A stretch of 64,000 nt of DNA, from contig CAVVME010000004.1 in the NCBI GenBank assembly GCA_963749365.1, forward strand, positions 310,001-374,000, written 5' to 3'. Position numbers and translations under genes: made by a program. This document shows positions 18,684-26,713 of the stretch, piece after piece (position 1 is the first letter of the stretch; each line of letters opens with the position of its first letter). This DNA comes from WHSW01 sp963749365 (GTDB lineage: Bacteria > Actinomycetota > Thermoleophilia > Solirubrobacterales > 70-9). The notes below the pieces were generated by a model. The model saw only the letters and a program-made list of their open reading frames with translations. It was not told the DNA's origin and ran no database searches.

Positions 18684-19532
18684 TCAGGCTGATTCGCCGG
18701 CGCTCGGCTGGCCGGTGGGGCGCTCCGGCACCCGCGGCTCGCCGAGCCCGTAGGTGTCGTAGGCACCCCAGCGGCTGAACGTCTTGTGGGTCGGCCCGTG
18801 GAAGTCCGACGAGGCGGTGGCGAGGAGGCCGAACTCCTCGCAGAGCTCGAGGCAGTGCCTGGTCTGCTCGGCGGTGTGCGGCGGGTAGAAGCTCTCGATC
18901 CCGTCGAGGCCGACGTCGCGGACGAGGCTCTCGACCAGGTCGCGGACCTGGTCGGGGTCCTTGACGTCCCAGTAGGGATGGGCGACGACCGCCAGCCCGC
19001 CCGCATCGTGGATCAGCTCGACCGCCTGCTCGGCGGTGGGCCAGCTGCGGGCGACGAACGCCGCCGCCCCCGGGACCAGGTAGCGCTCGAAGAACGGGCC
19101 CAGGTCGGGGCCCGCACCCGCCGCCTTGGCGATATGGGGGCGGCCGATCGCGTCCGCGGCGCCGGCCTCGGCGATCGCGTCCTCGAAGCTGACCTCGACC
19201 CCGTGGCCGTTGAGCCGGGCGATGATCTCCTTGGCGCGGTCGACGCGCTCCTGCTGAGCGCGCTCGCAGGCCGGCAGGATGCGCTCGGTTTCGATCCAGT
19301 AGCCGCAGATGTGGAGGTCTTCGGAGTAGCGATGCACGCACGACATCTCGACCCCGGGGACGTTGGTGATCCCGGCCGCCTCGGCCGCGGCGGTAGCCTC
19401 GGCGACGCCGGCGACGCCGTCGTGGTCGGTCAGCGACATCACCGTCACCCCCGCTTCGGCAGCGGAGCGGGCGACGTCGGCCGGCGCCAGCTGGCCGTCG
19501 GATACGGTCGAGTGGGCCTGCAGGTCGATCAA
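18684..19532 (-). CDS. PHP-domain phosphoesterase (TrpH/RNase AM-like)
   Basis: Metal-dependent PHP phosphoesterase of about 282 aa. Metal-binding motifs are IDLQAHSTVSDG (usual HxH, here QxH), SLTDHDGVAG, GVEMSCVH, RPHIAKA and a late SSDFHGPTH. Relatives remove phosphate from nucleotides or trim RNA 5' ends. I place the start at TTG 19532 because MIDLxxHS is the family opening and TAGACT lies 8 nt upstream. A TTG at 19565 would overlap the divergent Rrf2 gene. The stop abuts that of the methyltransferase gene on the other strand. Confidence 0.82.
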   Translation of the reverse strand: MIDLQAHSTVSDGQLAPADVARSAAEAGVTVMSLTDHDGVAGVAEATAAAEAAGITNVPGVEMSCVHRYSEDLHICGYWIETERILPACERAQQERVDRAKEIIARLNGHGVEVSFEDAIAEAGAADAIGRPHIAKAAGAGPDLGPFFERYLVPGAAAFVARSWPTAEQAVELIHDAGGLAVVAHPYWDVKDPDQVRDLVESLVRDVGLDGIESFYPPHTAEQTRHCLELCEEFGLLATASSDFHGPTHKTFSRWGAYDTYGLGEPRVPERPTGQPSAGESA

Positions 19533-19548
19533 GGAAGGCGAGTCTAGT

Positions 19549-20007
19549 TTGCGGATCTCAGCCAAGGCGGACTACGCGGTGCGGGCGGCGCTCGAGCTCG
19601 CCGCGAGCCCGGACTTCGAGCCGGTCAAGGGCGAGCGGCTCGCCGAGGCGCAGGGGATCCCGCTGCAGTTCCTCGAGCACATCCTGCTCGAGCTCAAGCA
19701 CGCGCGGCTGATCCAGGCGCGGCGCGGGGCCCGGGGCGGCTACTGGCTCGCCCGCGACCCGGCCGAGATCACGGTCGCCGACGTGATCCGCGCGGTCGAG
19801 GGGCCGTTGGCGAACATCCACGAAAACGCCCCCGAGGAACTTCACTACGGCGGTCCGGCCGAGCGCCTGCGAGACGTCTGGGTCGCGGTCCGGGCGGGGC
19901 TGCGCGCGGTGCTCGAGAACGTCACCCTGGCCGAGGTCAGCCGCGGTGAGCTGCCGTGGCGGATCGAGGCGATCCTCAACGACCCTGAGGCCTGGCTGAA
20001 GCGATAG
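19549..20007 (+). CDS. Rrf2 family transcriptional regulator (cysteine-free, CymR-like)
   Basis: Winged-helix regulator of 152 aa starting at TTG with MRISAKADYAVRAALELA, the standard Rrf2 opening. The recognition region reads GIPLQFLEHILLELKHARLI, followed by the wing RGARGGYWLARDP. Fe-S members of the family have three cysteines in the C-terminal part. This protein has none, so it should not hold a cluster and is closer in kind to CymR, which controls cysteine metabolism. It lies between the sulfur operon and a TauE sulfite exporter gene, and a good Rrf2-type palindrome sits at 20076-20090. Confidence 0.88.
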   Translation: MRISAKADYAVRAALELAASPDFEPVKGERLAEAQGIPLQFLEHILLELKHARLIQARRGARGGYWLARDPAEITVADVIRAVEGPLANIHENAPEELHYGGPAERLRDVWVAVRAGLRAVLENVTLAEVSRGELPWRIEAILNDPEAWLKR

Positions 20008-20075
20008 GCGGCCCGGCGACCCCCGTGCGCCCCGTCGCCGGATCGCGATGGGCTACGATCACGCGTCGGCCTTCA

Positions 20076-20090
20076 GGACTAAGTTGGTCC
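20076..20090 (+). promoter_or_regulatory. Rrf2/IscR-type operator candidate upstream of tauE
   Basis: GGACTAAGTTGGTCC is a near-perfect 15-bp palindrome (12 positions symmetric) and matches the known IscR type-1 core GACTRAWWYRGTC at all but one position. It lies directly after the Rrf2 gene and before the exporter gene. A TACGAT box at 20054-20059 could be the -10, putting the operator just downstream of the transcription start where bound protein would block elongation. Confidence 0.55.
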
Positions 20091-20139
20091 AGAAAAGCCG
20101 CTATTGCGCTTCGGGCTCACTCTTCCCTTCCCGGCACGC

Positions 20140-21084
20140 ATGGATCCAGTCTTCGAAATCTTCGGCCTCGGCATCGACCCGCGCCTGATCGTGTTCGGGT
20201 TCGGGATCGGCGTGCTCGTCGGGATGACCGGGATGGGCGGGGCCTCGCTGATGACGCCGCTGCTGATCCTCGTCTTCAGCATCTCGCCGGTGACCGCGAT
20301 CGGGACCGACATCTTCTACGCCGCGGTGACCAAGACCGTCGGCGGCTACAAGCATTTGAAGCTCGGCACCGTCCACAAGGGGCTCGCCTTCTGGCTCGCG
20401 GTCGGAAGCGTCCCCTCGGCGATCGCCGGGGTCTGGGTAATCGAGATCCTGCAGAGCAAGTACGGCGACGACCTCGACGCGCTCGTGCTCGGGATGCTCG
20501 GCGGCGCCCTGCTGGTGGTCGGGATCGCGACCCTGCTGCGCTCGCTGTTCCTCGCCGGGGTGATCCAGGAGCGCTCGGCGTTGCACCTCTACCGATCGCA
20601 CATCATCGCCGCCGTGATCACTGGAGTCGCGACCGGGTTCGTGATCGGCCTCACCTCGGCCGGCAGTGGCACGCTGATCGCGATCGCCCTGATCGCGATA
20701 TTCCGGCTCACCCCGCAGCGGGTCGTCGGCACCGACGTCTTCCACGCCGCGGTCCTGCTCTGGGCGGCGGGCGCCGCGCACTGGATCGGCGGCAACATCG
20801 ACTTCCTGCTCGCGACGATGATCCTGCTCGGCTCGATCCCCGGCGTGATCCTCGGCACCAACCTCTCGGTCAAGGCCCCGCAGACGTTCCTGCGTTACGC
20901 GCTGGCCGTGGTCCTGATCGCCTCCGGCACCACGCTGATCATCAAGGAGGGCTCGCCCGACGTGGTGATCCCGGCGATCGGCGTCGCCTCGGTGATGGTC
21001 GGGGTCCTGTTCGGCGCCCAGGCGCTCTCCCGGGGCGGGTCGAAGCGCGACCCGGCGGCGACCGCCGGCGCGCCCGCCGGCTGA
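20140..21084 (+). CDS. TauE/SafE family sulfite/organosulfonate exporter
   Basis: Polytopic membrane protein of 314 aa (about 8 hydrophobic segments), with VGMTGMGGASLMTPLLIL near the N-terminus and a second related half containing GLTSAGSGTLIAIALI. These are the paired glycine-rich motifs of TauE/SafE transporters. The family exports sulfite or sulfoacetate, or imports sulfonates. The ATG at 20140 gives a start just ahead of the first membrane segment, and a TTG at 20104 is an in-frame alternative. Its position beside the sulfite-making operon and behind a Rrf2 operator suggests relief of sulfite stress. Confidence 0.87.
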   Translation: MDPVFEIFGLGIDPRLIVFGFGIGVLVGMTGMGGASLMTPLLILVFSISPVTAIGTDIFYAAVTKTVGGYKHLKLGTVHKGLAFWLAVGSVPSAIAGVWVIEILQSKYGDDLDALVLGMLGGALLVVGIATLLRSLFLAGVIQERSALHLYRSHIIAAVITGVATGFVIGLTSAGSGTLIAIALIAIFRLTPQRVVGTDVFHAAVLLWAAGAAHWIGGNIDFLLATMILLGSIPGVILGTNLSVKAPQTFLRYALAVVLIASGTTLIIKEGSPDVVIPAIGVASVMVGVLFGAQALSRGGSKRDPAATAGAPAG

Positions 21085-21146
21085 GCGAGCCGGGGCCCCT
21101 CCTCGCAGGCGTCGCGCTATTTTGCCCCTCCCGCGCGATCGCGGGG

Positions 21147-22073
21147 ATGGATCGGGACATGATCGCTTTCGGCTCCTCAATCACCAAACCGGACGTCTAC
21201 GAGCGCTGCGCGGCGCGTGGCTTCGAGCTCGCCGCCGAGCCCGACACCGAGGTGCTGGCGTTCGGGGCGGCCGGGTCGATCTTTCGCAGCTACAACCTGC
21301 TGCTCGAGAAGGCCCGCGAGCTCGACGGCCTCGAAGCACTGGTGCTCGTGCACCAGGACGCCGAGATCGTCGACCCCGAGTTCTGCCGCAAGCTTCGCCG
21401 CGCGCTCGAGGACCCCGAGGTGGCGCTGATCGGCTGCGCCGGCGCGACCGGGCAGCGCAGCATCGCCTGGTGGGAGGGCTCGGTGACCTGGGCGTCCTTC
21501 TCGCACCGCTACGAGGAGTACGGCGGAGGCGAGATCCCGGCGATGAGCTACCCGGGCGGCACCAACCCCTCCTTCTCGCGCACCGGCGAGGTCGATGCGA
21601 TCGACGGGGCGGTGATCGGGATGTCGCCGTGGGCGGTCCGCGAGCTGAGCTTCGACGAGTCGCTCGGCGGGCTCCTGCACGGCTATGACTTCGACATCTG
21701 CTGTCAGGCGCGCGCCGCGGGTCGCAAGGTGGTGACCGAGGACCTGAGGATCGTCCATCACCACACGATCGAGCTGATCGACGACGTGCAGAGCTGGCTC
21801 CAGGCATACATGAAGCTGGCGCGCAAGTGGGATCAGGGCCCGTCGGGAAACGGCGCCGGCTGGGAGGATCGCGCTCGCCAGGCCGAGGCGCAGGCGGCGG
21901 CGGCGAAGCTGCTCGGCGGCATGGCCGACCTCGTCCGCCAGGCGCAGGCCAACCGCGACGCCGAGGAACGGGCCGAGCTCGAGCGCGACCTGGAACGGAT
22001 CCGGCGCAGCGCGAGCTGGCGCTTCACCGCGCCCTTGCGGGAAATCGGCCGCGCCGTAAAGCGCCGTCGGTAG
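21147..22073 (+). CDS. glycosyltransferase, StrF-type (GT2-like)
   Basis: Protein of 308 aa. MIAFGSSITKPDVYERCA opens a Rossmann-like GT-A fold, followed by LEALVLVHQDAEIVDPEF with the acidic nucleotide-sugar site, EGSVTWASFSHRYEE, and HGYDFDICCQARAAGRKV. This order is typical of the streptomycin-biosynthesis StrF-like group, which is expanded in soil actinobacteria. The last 60 residues are an Ala/Glu/Arg-rich helix likely to form a coiled coil, ending in a basic tail. ATG 21147 or 21159 could be the start. The stop overlaps GTG codons of the next gene. Donor and acceptor are unknown. Confidence 0.75.
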   Translation: MDRDMIAFGSSITKPDVYERCAARGFELAAEPDTEVLAFGAAGSIFRSYNLLLEKARELDGLEALVLVHQDAEIVDPEFCRKLRRALEDPEVALIGCAGATGQRSIAWWEGSVTWASFSHRYEEYGGGEIPAMSYPGGTNPSFSRTGEVDAIDGAVIGMSPWAVRELSFDESLGGLLHGYDFDICCQARAAGRKVVTEDLRIVHHHTIELIDDVQSWLQAYMKLARKWDQGPSGNGAGWEDRARQAEAQAAAAKLLGGMADLVRQAQANRDAEERAELERDLERIRRSASWRFTAPLREIGRAVKRRR

Positions 22074-22129
22074 TGGTGGCGACCCACCCAGGGATCGAGG
22101 CGTCAAACGCCGCGGCGGGCGGCGAGCCG

Positions 22130-22687
22130 ATGCACGAGGTCAGGTCGAGCCATCCCCCGTTCTGGACGGCGATCGTCGCCGACGCGAGGATCGCCGCGGC
22201 GCACCGGGGCGAGCGCTTCGAGTTTCGCTCTCGCGCCGACGGCATCGGGCAGGCGCTGCGGCTGGCATGGAGCAGCGATGCGTTCCTGGCCCAGGCGCTG
22301 TACCGGCTCAGGTCGCGGCTGCAGGCGTTCGGGATCCCGGTGCTGCCCCGTCTGCTGGGGCTCGGCGCGAGCATGGTCGCGCAGGTCGAGATCGGAGACC
22401 CGGTCGTGATCGAGCCGGGGGTGCAGATCGCCCACGGACAGGTCGTGCTCGACGGCCTCACCCTGATCCAGACCGGGACCGTGATCGCGCCGTTCGTCAG
22501 CATCGGGCTGCGCGCCGGCAGCTTCGAGGGCCCGGTGATCGAGGAGCGTGTGTACGTCGGCACCGGGGCCCGGATCCTCGGCCCGTTGCGAATCGGGGCC
22601 GGGGCGCGGATCGGCGCCAACGCCGTGGTGACCAAGGATGTCGCCGCCGGCGCGACGGTGGCGGGCGTCCCGGCTCGGCCGCTCTAG
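22130..22687 (+). CDS. hexapeptide-repeat acyltransferase, serine acetyltransferase-like
   Basis: About 185 aa: a helical N-terminal domain (FWTAIVADARIAAAHRGERF) resembling the start of serine O-acetyltransferases, then a left-handed beta helix of hexapeptide repeats (VEIGDPVVIEPGVQIAHGQVV, VYVGTGARILGPLRIGAG, ARIGANAVVTKDV) ending in the loop GATVAGVPARPL. It should transfer an acetyl group from acetyl-CoA. Serine, giving cysteine precursor, would fit the sulfur block, but sugar O-acetylation fits the neighbouring glycosyltransferase equally. Upstream GTG codons at 22073 and 22076 are alternative starts. Confidence 0.72.
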   Translation: MHEVRSSHPPFWTAIVADARIAAAHRGERFEFRSRADGIGQALRLAWSSDAFLAQALYRLRSRLQAFGIPVLPRLLGLGASMVAQVEIGDPVVIEPGVQIAHGQVVLDGLTLIQTGTVIAPFVSIGLRAGSFEGPVIEERVYVGTGARILGPLRIGAGARIGANAVVTKDVAAGATVAGVPARPL

Positions 22688-22758
22688 CCGTGGCGGCCGA
22701 GCGCGCCGGGGCCGCGCCTCCCTGCTAGCGTTCCCGGCTCGGAGGCGCCCCCTTAGCG

Positions 22759-23790
22759 ATGATCTTTCGCCGCAAGCAAGCCCAGTCGACCGCCGTCGCG
22801 GATCCGCAGTCCCCGGAGGAGATGTTCGCCGAGATCGGCGAGCTGACCCGGGCGAATCGCGAGCGCCGCGATCCGGAGATCGAGCGCCGAATCCTGCTGC
22901 TCCGCCACCGTGCGGGCGCCGATCTCGCCGATCCCGGAGCCCAGCCGCCGCCGCTGCCGGAGGCGGACTTCGACGCGCTCCCAGAGGCGAACGGGCCGGG
23001 CCTGCCGGTCATCCGCACCGACCAGCTCAGCCCCGGACTGCTGCGAGCCGGCATCCTTCGCCACGGCTGCCTGCTGATCCGCGGGGTGATCGAGCCCGAC
23101 GACGCGGCCGAGATGGCGGCCGAGGTCGAGCGCTCCTTTCAGGCTCGCGACACGTTTCTCGCCGGCAACGGCGCCGGTGAGGGCGGCTACTACGAGGAGT
23201 TCGAGCCCGAGGCCCAGTACGACCTCTCGGCGGAGCGCAGCTGGGTCACCGGCGGCGGCGGAATCTGGGGGGCCGACTCCCCGCGGCTGATGTTCGACGT
23301 GCTGGAGAAGCTCGAGCGCGCCGGCCTGCAGCGGCTGATCAGCGACTACCTCGGCGAGCGGCCGGCGATCTCGGTCAACAAGTGCACGCTGCGCAAGGTC
23401 GACCCCGACACCGGCGTCGGCTGGCACCAGGACGGCGCCTTCCTCGGCGACGGGGTCAGGGCGATGAACGTGTGGATCGCGCTGACGCGCTGCGGCGACG
23501 TCGCGCCGGGGATGGACATCGTCCCGCGCCGGCTCGAGGAGATCGTCGAGACCGGGACCCGCGGAGCGACCTTCGACTGGTCGGTGGGACCTGAGGTGGC
23601 CGAGGAAGCGGCGGGTGAGGCCGGAGTCCTGCGACCGATCTTCGAGGCGGGCGACGTGCTCCTGTTCGACGACATGTTCCTGCACACGACGGCGACCGAT
23701 CCGTCGATGACCAAGACCCGCTACGCGATCGAGAGCTGGTTCTTCGGTCCCTCGGGCTTTCCGCGCGAGTACGTTCCACTCGCGTTCTAG
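22759..23790 (+). CDS. phytanoyl-CoA dioxygenase (PhyH) family protein
   Basis: Fe(II)/2-oxoglutarate oxygenase of 343 aa. The iron ligands are H and D in WHQDGAFLGDG and the distal H in DDMFLHTTATD. The 2-oxoglutarate-binding Arg is in MTKTRYAIESWFFGPSG. The first 70 residues are charged and helical and not part of the fold. Members hydroxylate the alpha carbon of branched acyl-CoAs or other small molecules. Its TAG stop is followed at once by the ATG of an ACAD10/11-like dehydrogenase, so the two are probably co-expressed and may act on the same hydroxylated or branched acyl chain. Confidence 0.82.
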   Translation: MIFRRKQAQSTAVADPQSPEEMFAEIGELTRANRERRDPEIERRILLLRHRAGADLADPGAQPPPLPEADFDALPEANGPGLPVIRTDQLSPGLLRAGILRHGCLLIRGVIEPDDAAEMAAEVERSFQARDTFLAGNGAGEGGYYEEFEPEAQYDLSAERSWVTGGGGIWGADSPRLMFDVLEKLERAGLQRLISDYLGERPAISVNKCTLRKVDPDTGVGWHQDGAFLGDGVRAMNVWIALTRCGDVAPGMDIVPRRLEEIVETGTRGATFDWSVGPEVAEEAAGEAGVLRPIFEAGDVLLFDDMFLHTTATDPSMTKTRYAIESWFFGPSGFPREYVPLAF

Positions 23791-25053
23791 ATGGACTTCG
23801 AGCTCAGTCCCCGAGTCACCGAACTGCGTGACCGGGTCCGGGAGTTCATCGCTGCACACGTGTACCCGGTCGAGGCCGAGGCGCTGACGGCGCTCGACGA
23901 CGAGGTCACGGTCGAGTCCGGAACCGCCTATCCCGAGATCCTGGTCGAGATCCGCGAGCGGGCCCGCTCGGAGGGCCTCTGGAACCTGTTCATGCCGGAC
24001 TCAGAGCACGGGGTGGGACTGAGCAACTGGGAGTACGGGGTCCTCTGCGAGGAGATGGGGCGCAGCCCCGCGATCGCGCCGATGGCGTTCAACTGCGCCG
24101 CTCCCGACACGGGTAACGCGGAGATCCTCGCCGAGCACGGCACCGAGGCCCAGCGGGGCCAGTGGCTGGCGCCGCTGCTCGGCGGCGAGATCCGCTCCTG
24201 CTTTTCGATGACCGAGCCCGAGGTGGCGGGCTCGGACCCGACCACGCTGCTCACCCGCGCGGTGCTCGACGGGTCCGAGTGGGTGATCGACGGCCACAAG
24301 TGGTTCACCTCCGGCGCCGTCGGAGCCTCGGTCGCGATCGCGATGGTGATCACCGATCCCGAGGCACACCGATACGCACGAGCGTCGATGATCCTGGTCC
24401 CGACCGACACACCCGGCTTCGATCTCGTCCGCCCGGTGCCGGTGATGGGCCACGACGGCGGGCCGGGGCACTGCGAGATCCGCTACGAGGGCTGTCGCGT
24501 CCCGGCCGAGAACCTGCTCGGTCCGCGCCAGGCGGGCTTTGCGATCGCCCAGGACCGGCTCGGCCCGGGCCGGATCCATCACTGCATGCGGGCGATCGGA
24601 ACCTGTGAGCGGGCGATCGAGATGATGTGCCGACGCGCGCACGAGCGCGAGGCGTTCGGCGGGCCGTTGGCCGAGAAGCAGTTCGTGCAGGACTTCATCG
24701 CCCGCTCGCGGATCGAGACCGAGCAGGCCCGTCTGCTCACCCTGAGCGCAGCTTGGCGCATGGACACCTACGGCAAGAAGGAGGCGCGCCGCGAGATCTC
24801 GATGATCAAGGTCGTCGCCGCGAACGTGGTCATGGACGTGCTCGACCGCGCGATCCAGGTTCACGGCGCGCTGGGGATGTCGGACGACACTCCGCTGGCG
24901 GGGATGTGGCGCTATTCGCGGATGTTGAAGGTCGCCGACGGTCCCGACGAGGTGCACAAGATGGTGATCGCGCGTCGGGAGCTGAACCGGTGGGCGCGGC
25001 GGGACGCGGACGGCGAGCCGGCGAGCCCGGCGGTCTCGTCCGGACGCCGATGA
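23791..25053 (+). CDS. acyl-CoA dehydrogenase, ACAD10/11-like
   Basis: FAD enzyme of 420 aa with the full acyl-CoA dehydrogenase fold. The stretches GLWNLFMPD, FNCAAPDTGNAEIL, CFSMTEPEVAGSD, GPGRIHHCMRAIG and LKVADGPDEVHKM match the eukaryotic ACAD10/ACAD11 subgroup unusually well. That subgroup works with a kinase domain on 4-hydroxyacyl-CoAs: phosphorylation of the hydroxyl, then elimination. The kinase and a HAD phosphatase, domains fused to ACAD10 in mammals, are separate neighbouring genes here. It begins directly after the PhyH stop. Confidence 0.9.
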   Translation: MDFELSPRVTELRDRVREFIAAHVYPVEAEALTALDDEVTVESGTAYPEILVEIRERARSEGLWNLFMPDSEHGVGLSNWEYGVLCEEMGRSPAIAPMAFNCAAPDTGNAEILAEHGTEAQRGQWLAPLLGGEIRSCFSMTEPEVAGSDPTTLLTRAVLDGSEWVIDGHKWFTSGAVGASVAIAMVITDPEAHRYARASMILVPTDTPGFDLVRPVPVMGHDGGPGHCEIRYEGCRVPAENLLGPRQAGFAIAQDRLGPGRIHHCMRAIGTCERAIEMMCRRAHEREAFGGPLAEKQFVQDFIARSRIETEQARLLTLSAAWRMDTYGKKEARREISMIKVVAANVVMDVLDRAIQVHGALGMSDDTPLAGMWRYSRMLKVADGPDEVHKMVIARRELNRWARRDADGEPASPAVSSGRR

Positions 25054-25056
25054 TGC

Positions 25057-26091
25057 TCAGGCCAGCCGCCGCTCCGCATCGTCGGCGGCGCGAGCGAGGC
25101 GCTCGACGCTGCGCGCGAAGCGCTGCAGGCCCTCGTCGGCGTCGGCTTCGCCGTACTGGCCCGCCGAGTAGCGGGCGAAGACGCCCTCGAGGATGATCGC
25201 CAGCTTCCACAGCGCCAGGGCGACGTAGAAGTCGATCTGCGAGAGGTCGCGCCCCGAGCGCTCCGCATAACGCCCGGCCACCTCGTCGCGGGTCAGGAAC
25301 CCCGGCGCCATCGTCGCCGGCTCGAGCAGCGGGATCAGCTGATCGCCGTCCTCGCCCCAGTAGACGAGCAGCAACCCGACGTCGGCGAGCGGGTCGCCGA
25401 GCGTCGCCAGCTCCCAGTCGACGACCGCGGCGACCTCGCCGTCGGAGGTGAGGATCATGTTGTCGAGCCGGTAGTCGCCATGCACGATCGTCGCCGGGCC
25501 CTGCTCGGGGATCCGGGCGGCGAGCCGATCCCCGACCTCCTCGATCAGGGGCAGCTCGCGGGTGTGCTGCTTTTCCCACTGACCGCGCCAGCGGCGCAGC
25601 TGGCGGGCGACGTAGTCGGACCTGCGGGCCAGCTCGCCAAGACCGACGGCATCGGGATCGACGGCGTGGATCGCGACCAGGGTGTCGACCACCCGCTCGG
25701 CGATCGCGTGGCGGTCGGCCGAGTCGGGGAACAGCTCGGCGTCCGCAAGCGTACGCAGCACCGGACCCTCGACCCAGTGCATGACGTAGAAGGGCTCGTC
25801 CGCGTCCTCGGCGAGGCCGACCGTCGGGGCGACCGGGACCGCGGTGTCCGCCAGGGCGCTGATGATCCGAAACTCACGGCCCATGTCGTGGGCGGAGGCG
25901 AGGCGCTTGCCGAGCGGGGGCCGGCGTAGCGCCCACCGCCGTCCGGCTGCGTCGGAGACCGCGAAGGTGAGGTTCGAGCGCCCGCCGGCGATCTGCTCGA
26001 AGGCGAGCGGCAACTCGACCGGTCCGGCGTGCGCAGCGAACCAGGACTCGATCCGGGGGACCTCGAGAGCGTCGCTAGCCTGCTCGGCCAT
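25057..26091 (-). CDS. APH-family phosphotransferase (ACAD10/11-type kinase)
   Basis: Aminoglycoside-phosphotransferase-fold kinase of 344 aa. The nucleotide region has IAGGRSNLTFAVSDAAG. The catalytic loop is IVHGDYRLDNMIL (HGDxxxxN), followed by the metal-binding VVDWELATLGDPLADVG. This version, with FYVMHWVEGPVLR, is the form associated with acyl-CoA dehydrogenases and probably phosphorylates a hydroxyacyl-CoA rather than an antibiotic. The ATG at 26091 is the natural start and overlaps by two bases the ATG of the divergent HAD gene. It is convergent with the dehydrogenase gene, the two stops being 3 nt apart. Confidence 0.88.
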   Translation of the reverse strand: MAEQASDALEVPRIESWFAAHAGPVELPLAFEQIAGGRSNLTFAVSDAAGRRWALRRPPLGKRLASAHDMGREFRIISALADTAVPVAPTVGLAEDADEPFYVMHWVEGPVLRTLADAELFPDSADRHAIAERVVDTLVAIHAVDPDAVGLGELARRSDYVARQLRRWRGQWEKQHTRELPLIEEVGDRLAARIPEQGPATIVHGDYRLDNMILTSDGEVAAVVDWELATLGDPLADVGLLLVYWGEDGDQLIPLLEPATMAPGFLTRDEVAGRYAERSGRDLSQIDFYVALALWKLAIILEGVFARYSAGQYGEADADEGLQRFARSVERLARAADDAERRLA

Positions 26092-26713
26092 GGCGCGCAA
26101 GCATATGGCCCTTGTCGTCGACTTCGGCGGTGTGCTGACGAGCGATATCTGGGTTGCCTTCCGGTCATTCTGCGAGCGCGAGGGGCTGGCGCCCGAAGCG
26201 GTCCGCGAGCTGTTCCGCGGCGACCGCGAGGCGTTGGCCCTGCTTCGCGGCCTGGAGACCGGCGAGCTCGCGGACCCCGACTTCGAGCGCCGGTTCGGGG
26301 AGCTGCTCGGACTCGCCGACCACGCCGGCCTGATCGGCCGGATGTTCGCCGACCTGCAGCCGGACGAGGCGATGATCGGCGCCGTACGCGCGGCGCGCGG
26401 CGCCGGAGTCCGGACCGGGCTGATCACGAACTCCTGGGGCCTGGGGATCTATGACCGCGCGCCGATGAAGCTCTTCGAGACCACGGTGATCTCGGGCGAG
26501 GTCGGCCTGCACAAGCCCCAGCCCGAGATCTACCGGCTCGCCTGCGAACGACTCGGAATCGAGCCGACCGCGGCTGTCTTCGTCGACGACCTGCGCGAGA
26601 ACTGCATCGGGGCGGAGGCGGTTGGGATGACCGCCGTCCGCCACCGCGATGCGGCCGAAACCATCCCCCGGCTCGAGCGGCTGCTCGGCGTCGGGCTCGG
26701 TGTCGGGGTCTAG
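26090..26713 (+). CDS. HAD family phosphatase
   Basis: Haloacid dehalogenase-like hydrolase of 207 aa. Motif I is VVDFGGVLTSD (the second Asp replaced by Gly, as in the epoxide-hydrolase-N/ACAD10 HAD branch), motif II is LITNSWG, motif III is the Lys in HKPQPEIY, and motif IV is VFVDDLREN. It may remove the phosphate added by the neighbouring kinase or act on a related phosphoester. The ATG at 26090 has TAGCCT 8 nt upstream, and ATG 26105 is an alternative. The stop shares the palindrome CTAG with the stop of the opposite membrane-protein gene. Confidence 0.85.
   Translation: MARKHMALVVDFGGVLTSDIWVAFRSFCEREGLAPEAVRELFRGDREALALLRGLETGELADPDFERRFGELLGLADHAGLIGRMFADLQPDEAMIGAVRAARGAGVRTGLITNSWGLGIYDRAPMKLFETTVISGEVGLHKPQPEIYRLACERLGIEPTAAVFVDDLRENCIGAEAVGMTAVRHRDAAETIPRLERLLGVGLGVGV

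Noticed and set aside
25057..26091. Antibiotic resistance by the APH-family kinase
   Set aside because: The sequence type and the neighbouring ACAD10/11-like dehydrogenase and HAD genes indicate acyl metabolism, not aminoglycoside modification.
26710..26713. Convergent genes sharing the stop palindrome CTAG (also at 53240-53243)
   Set aside because: Compact genomes produce such overlaps by chance; nothing else suggests function.
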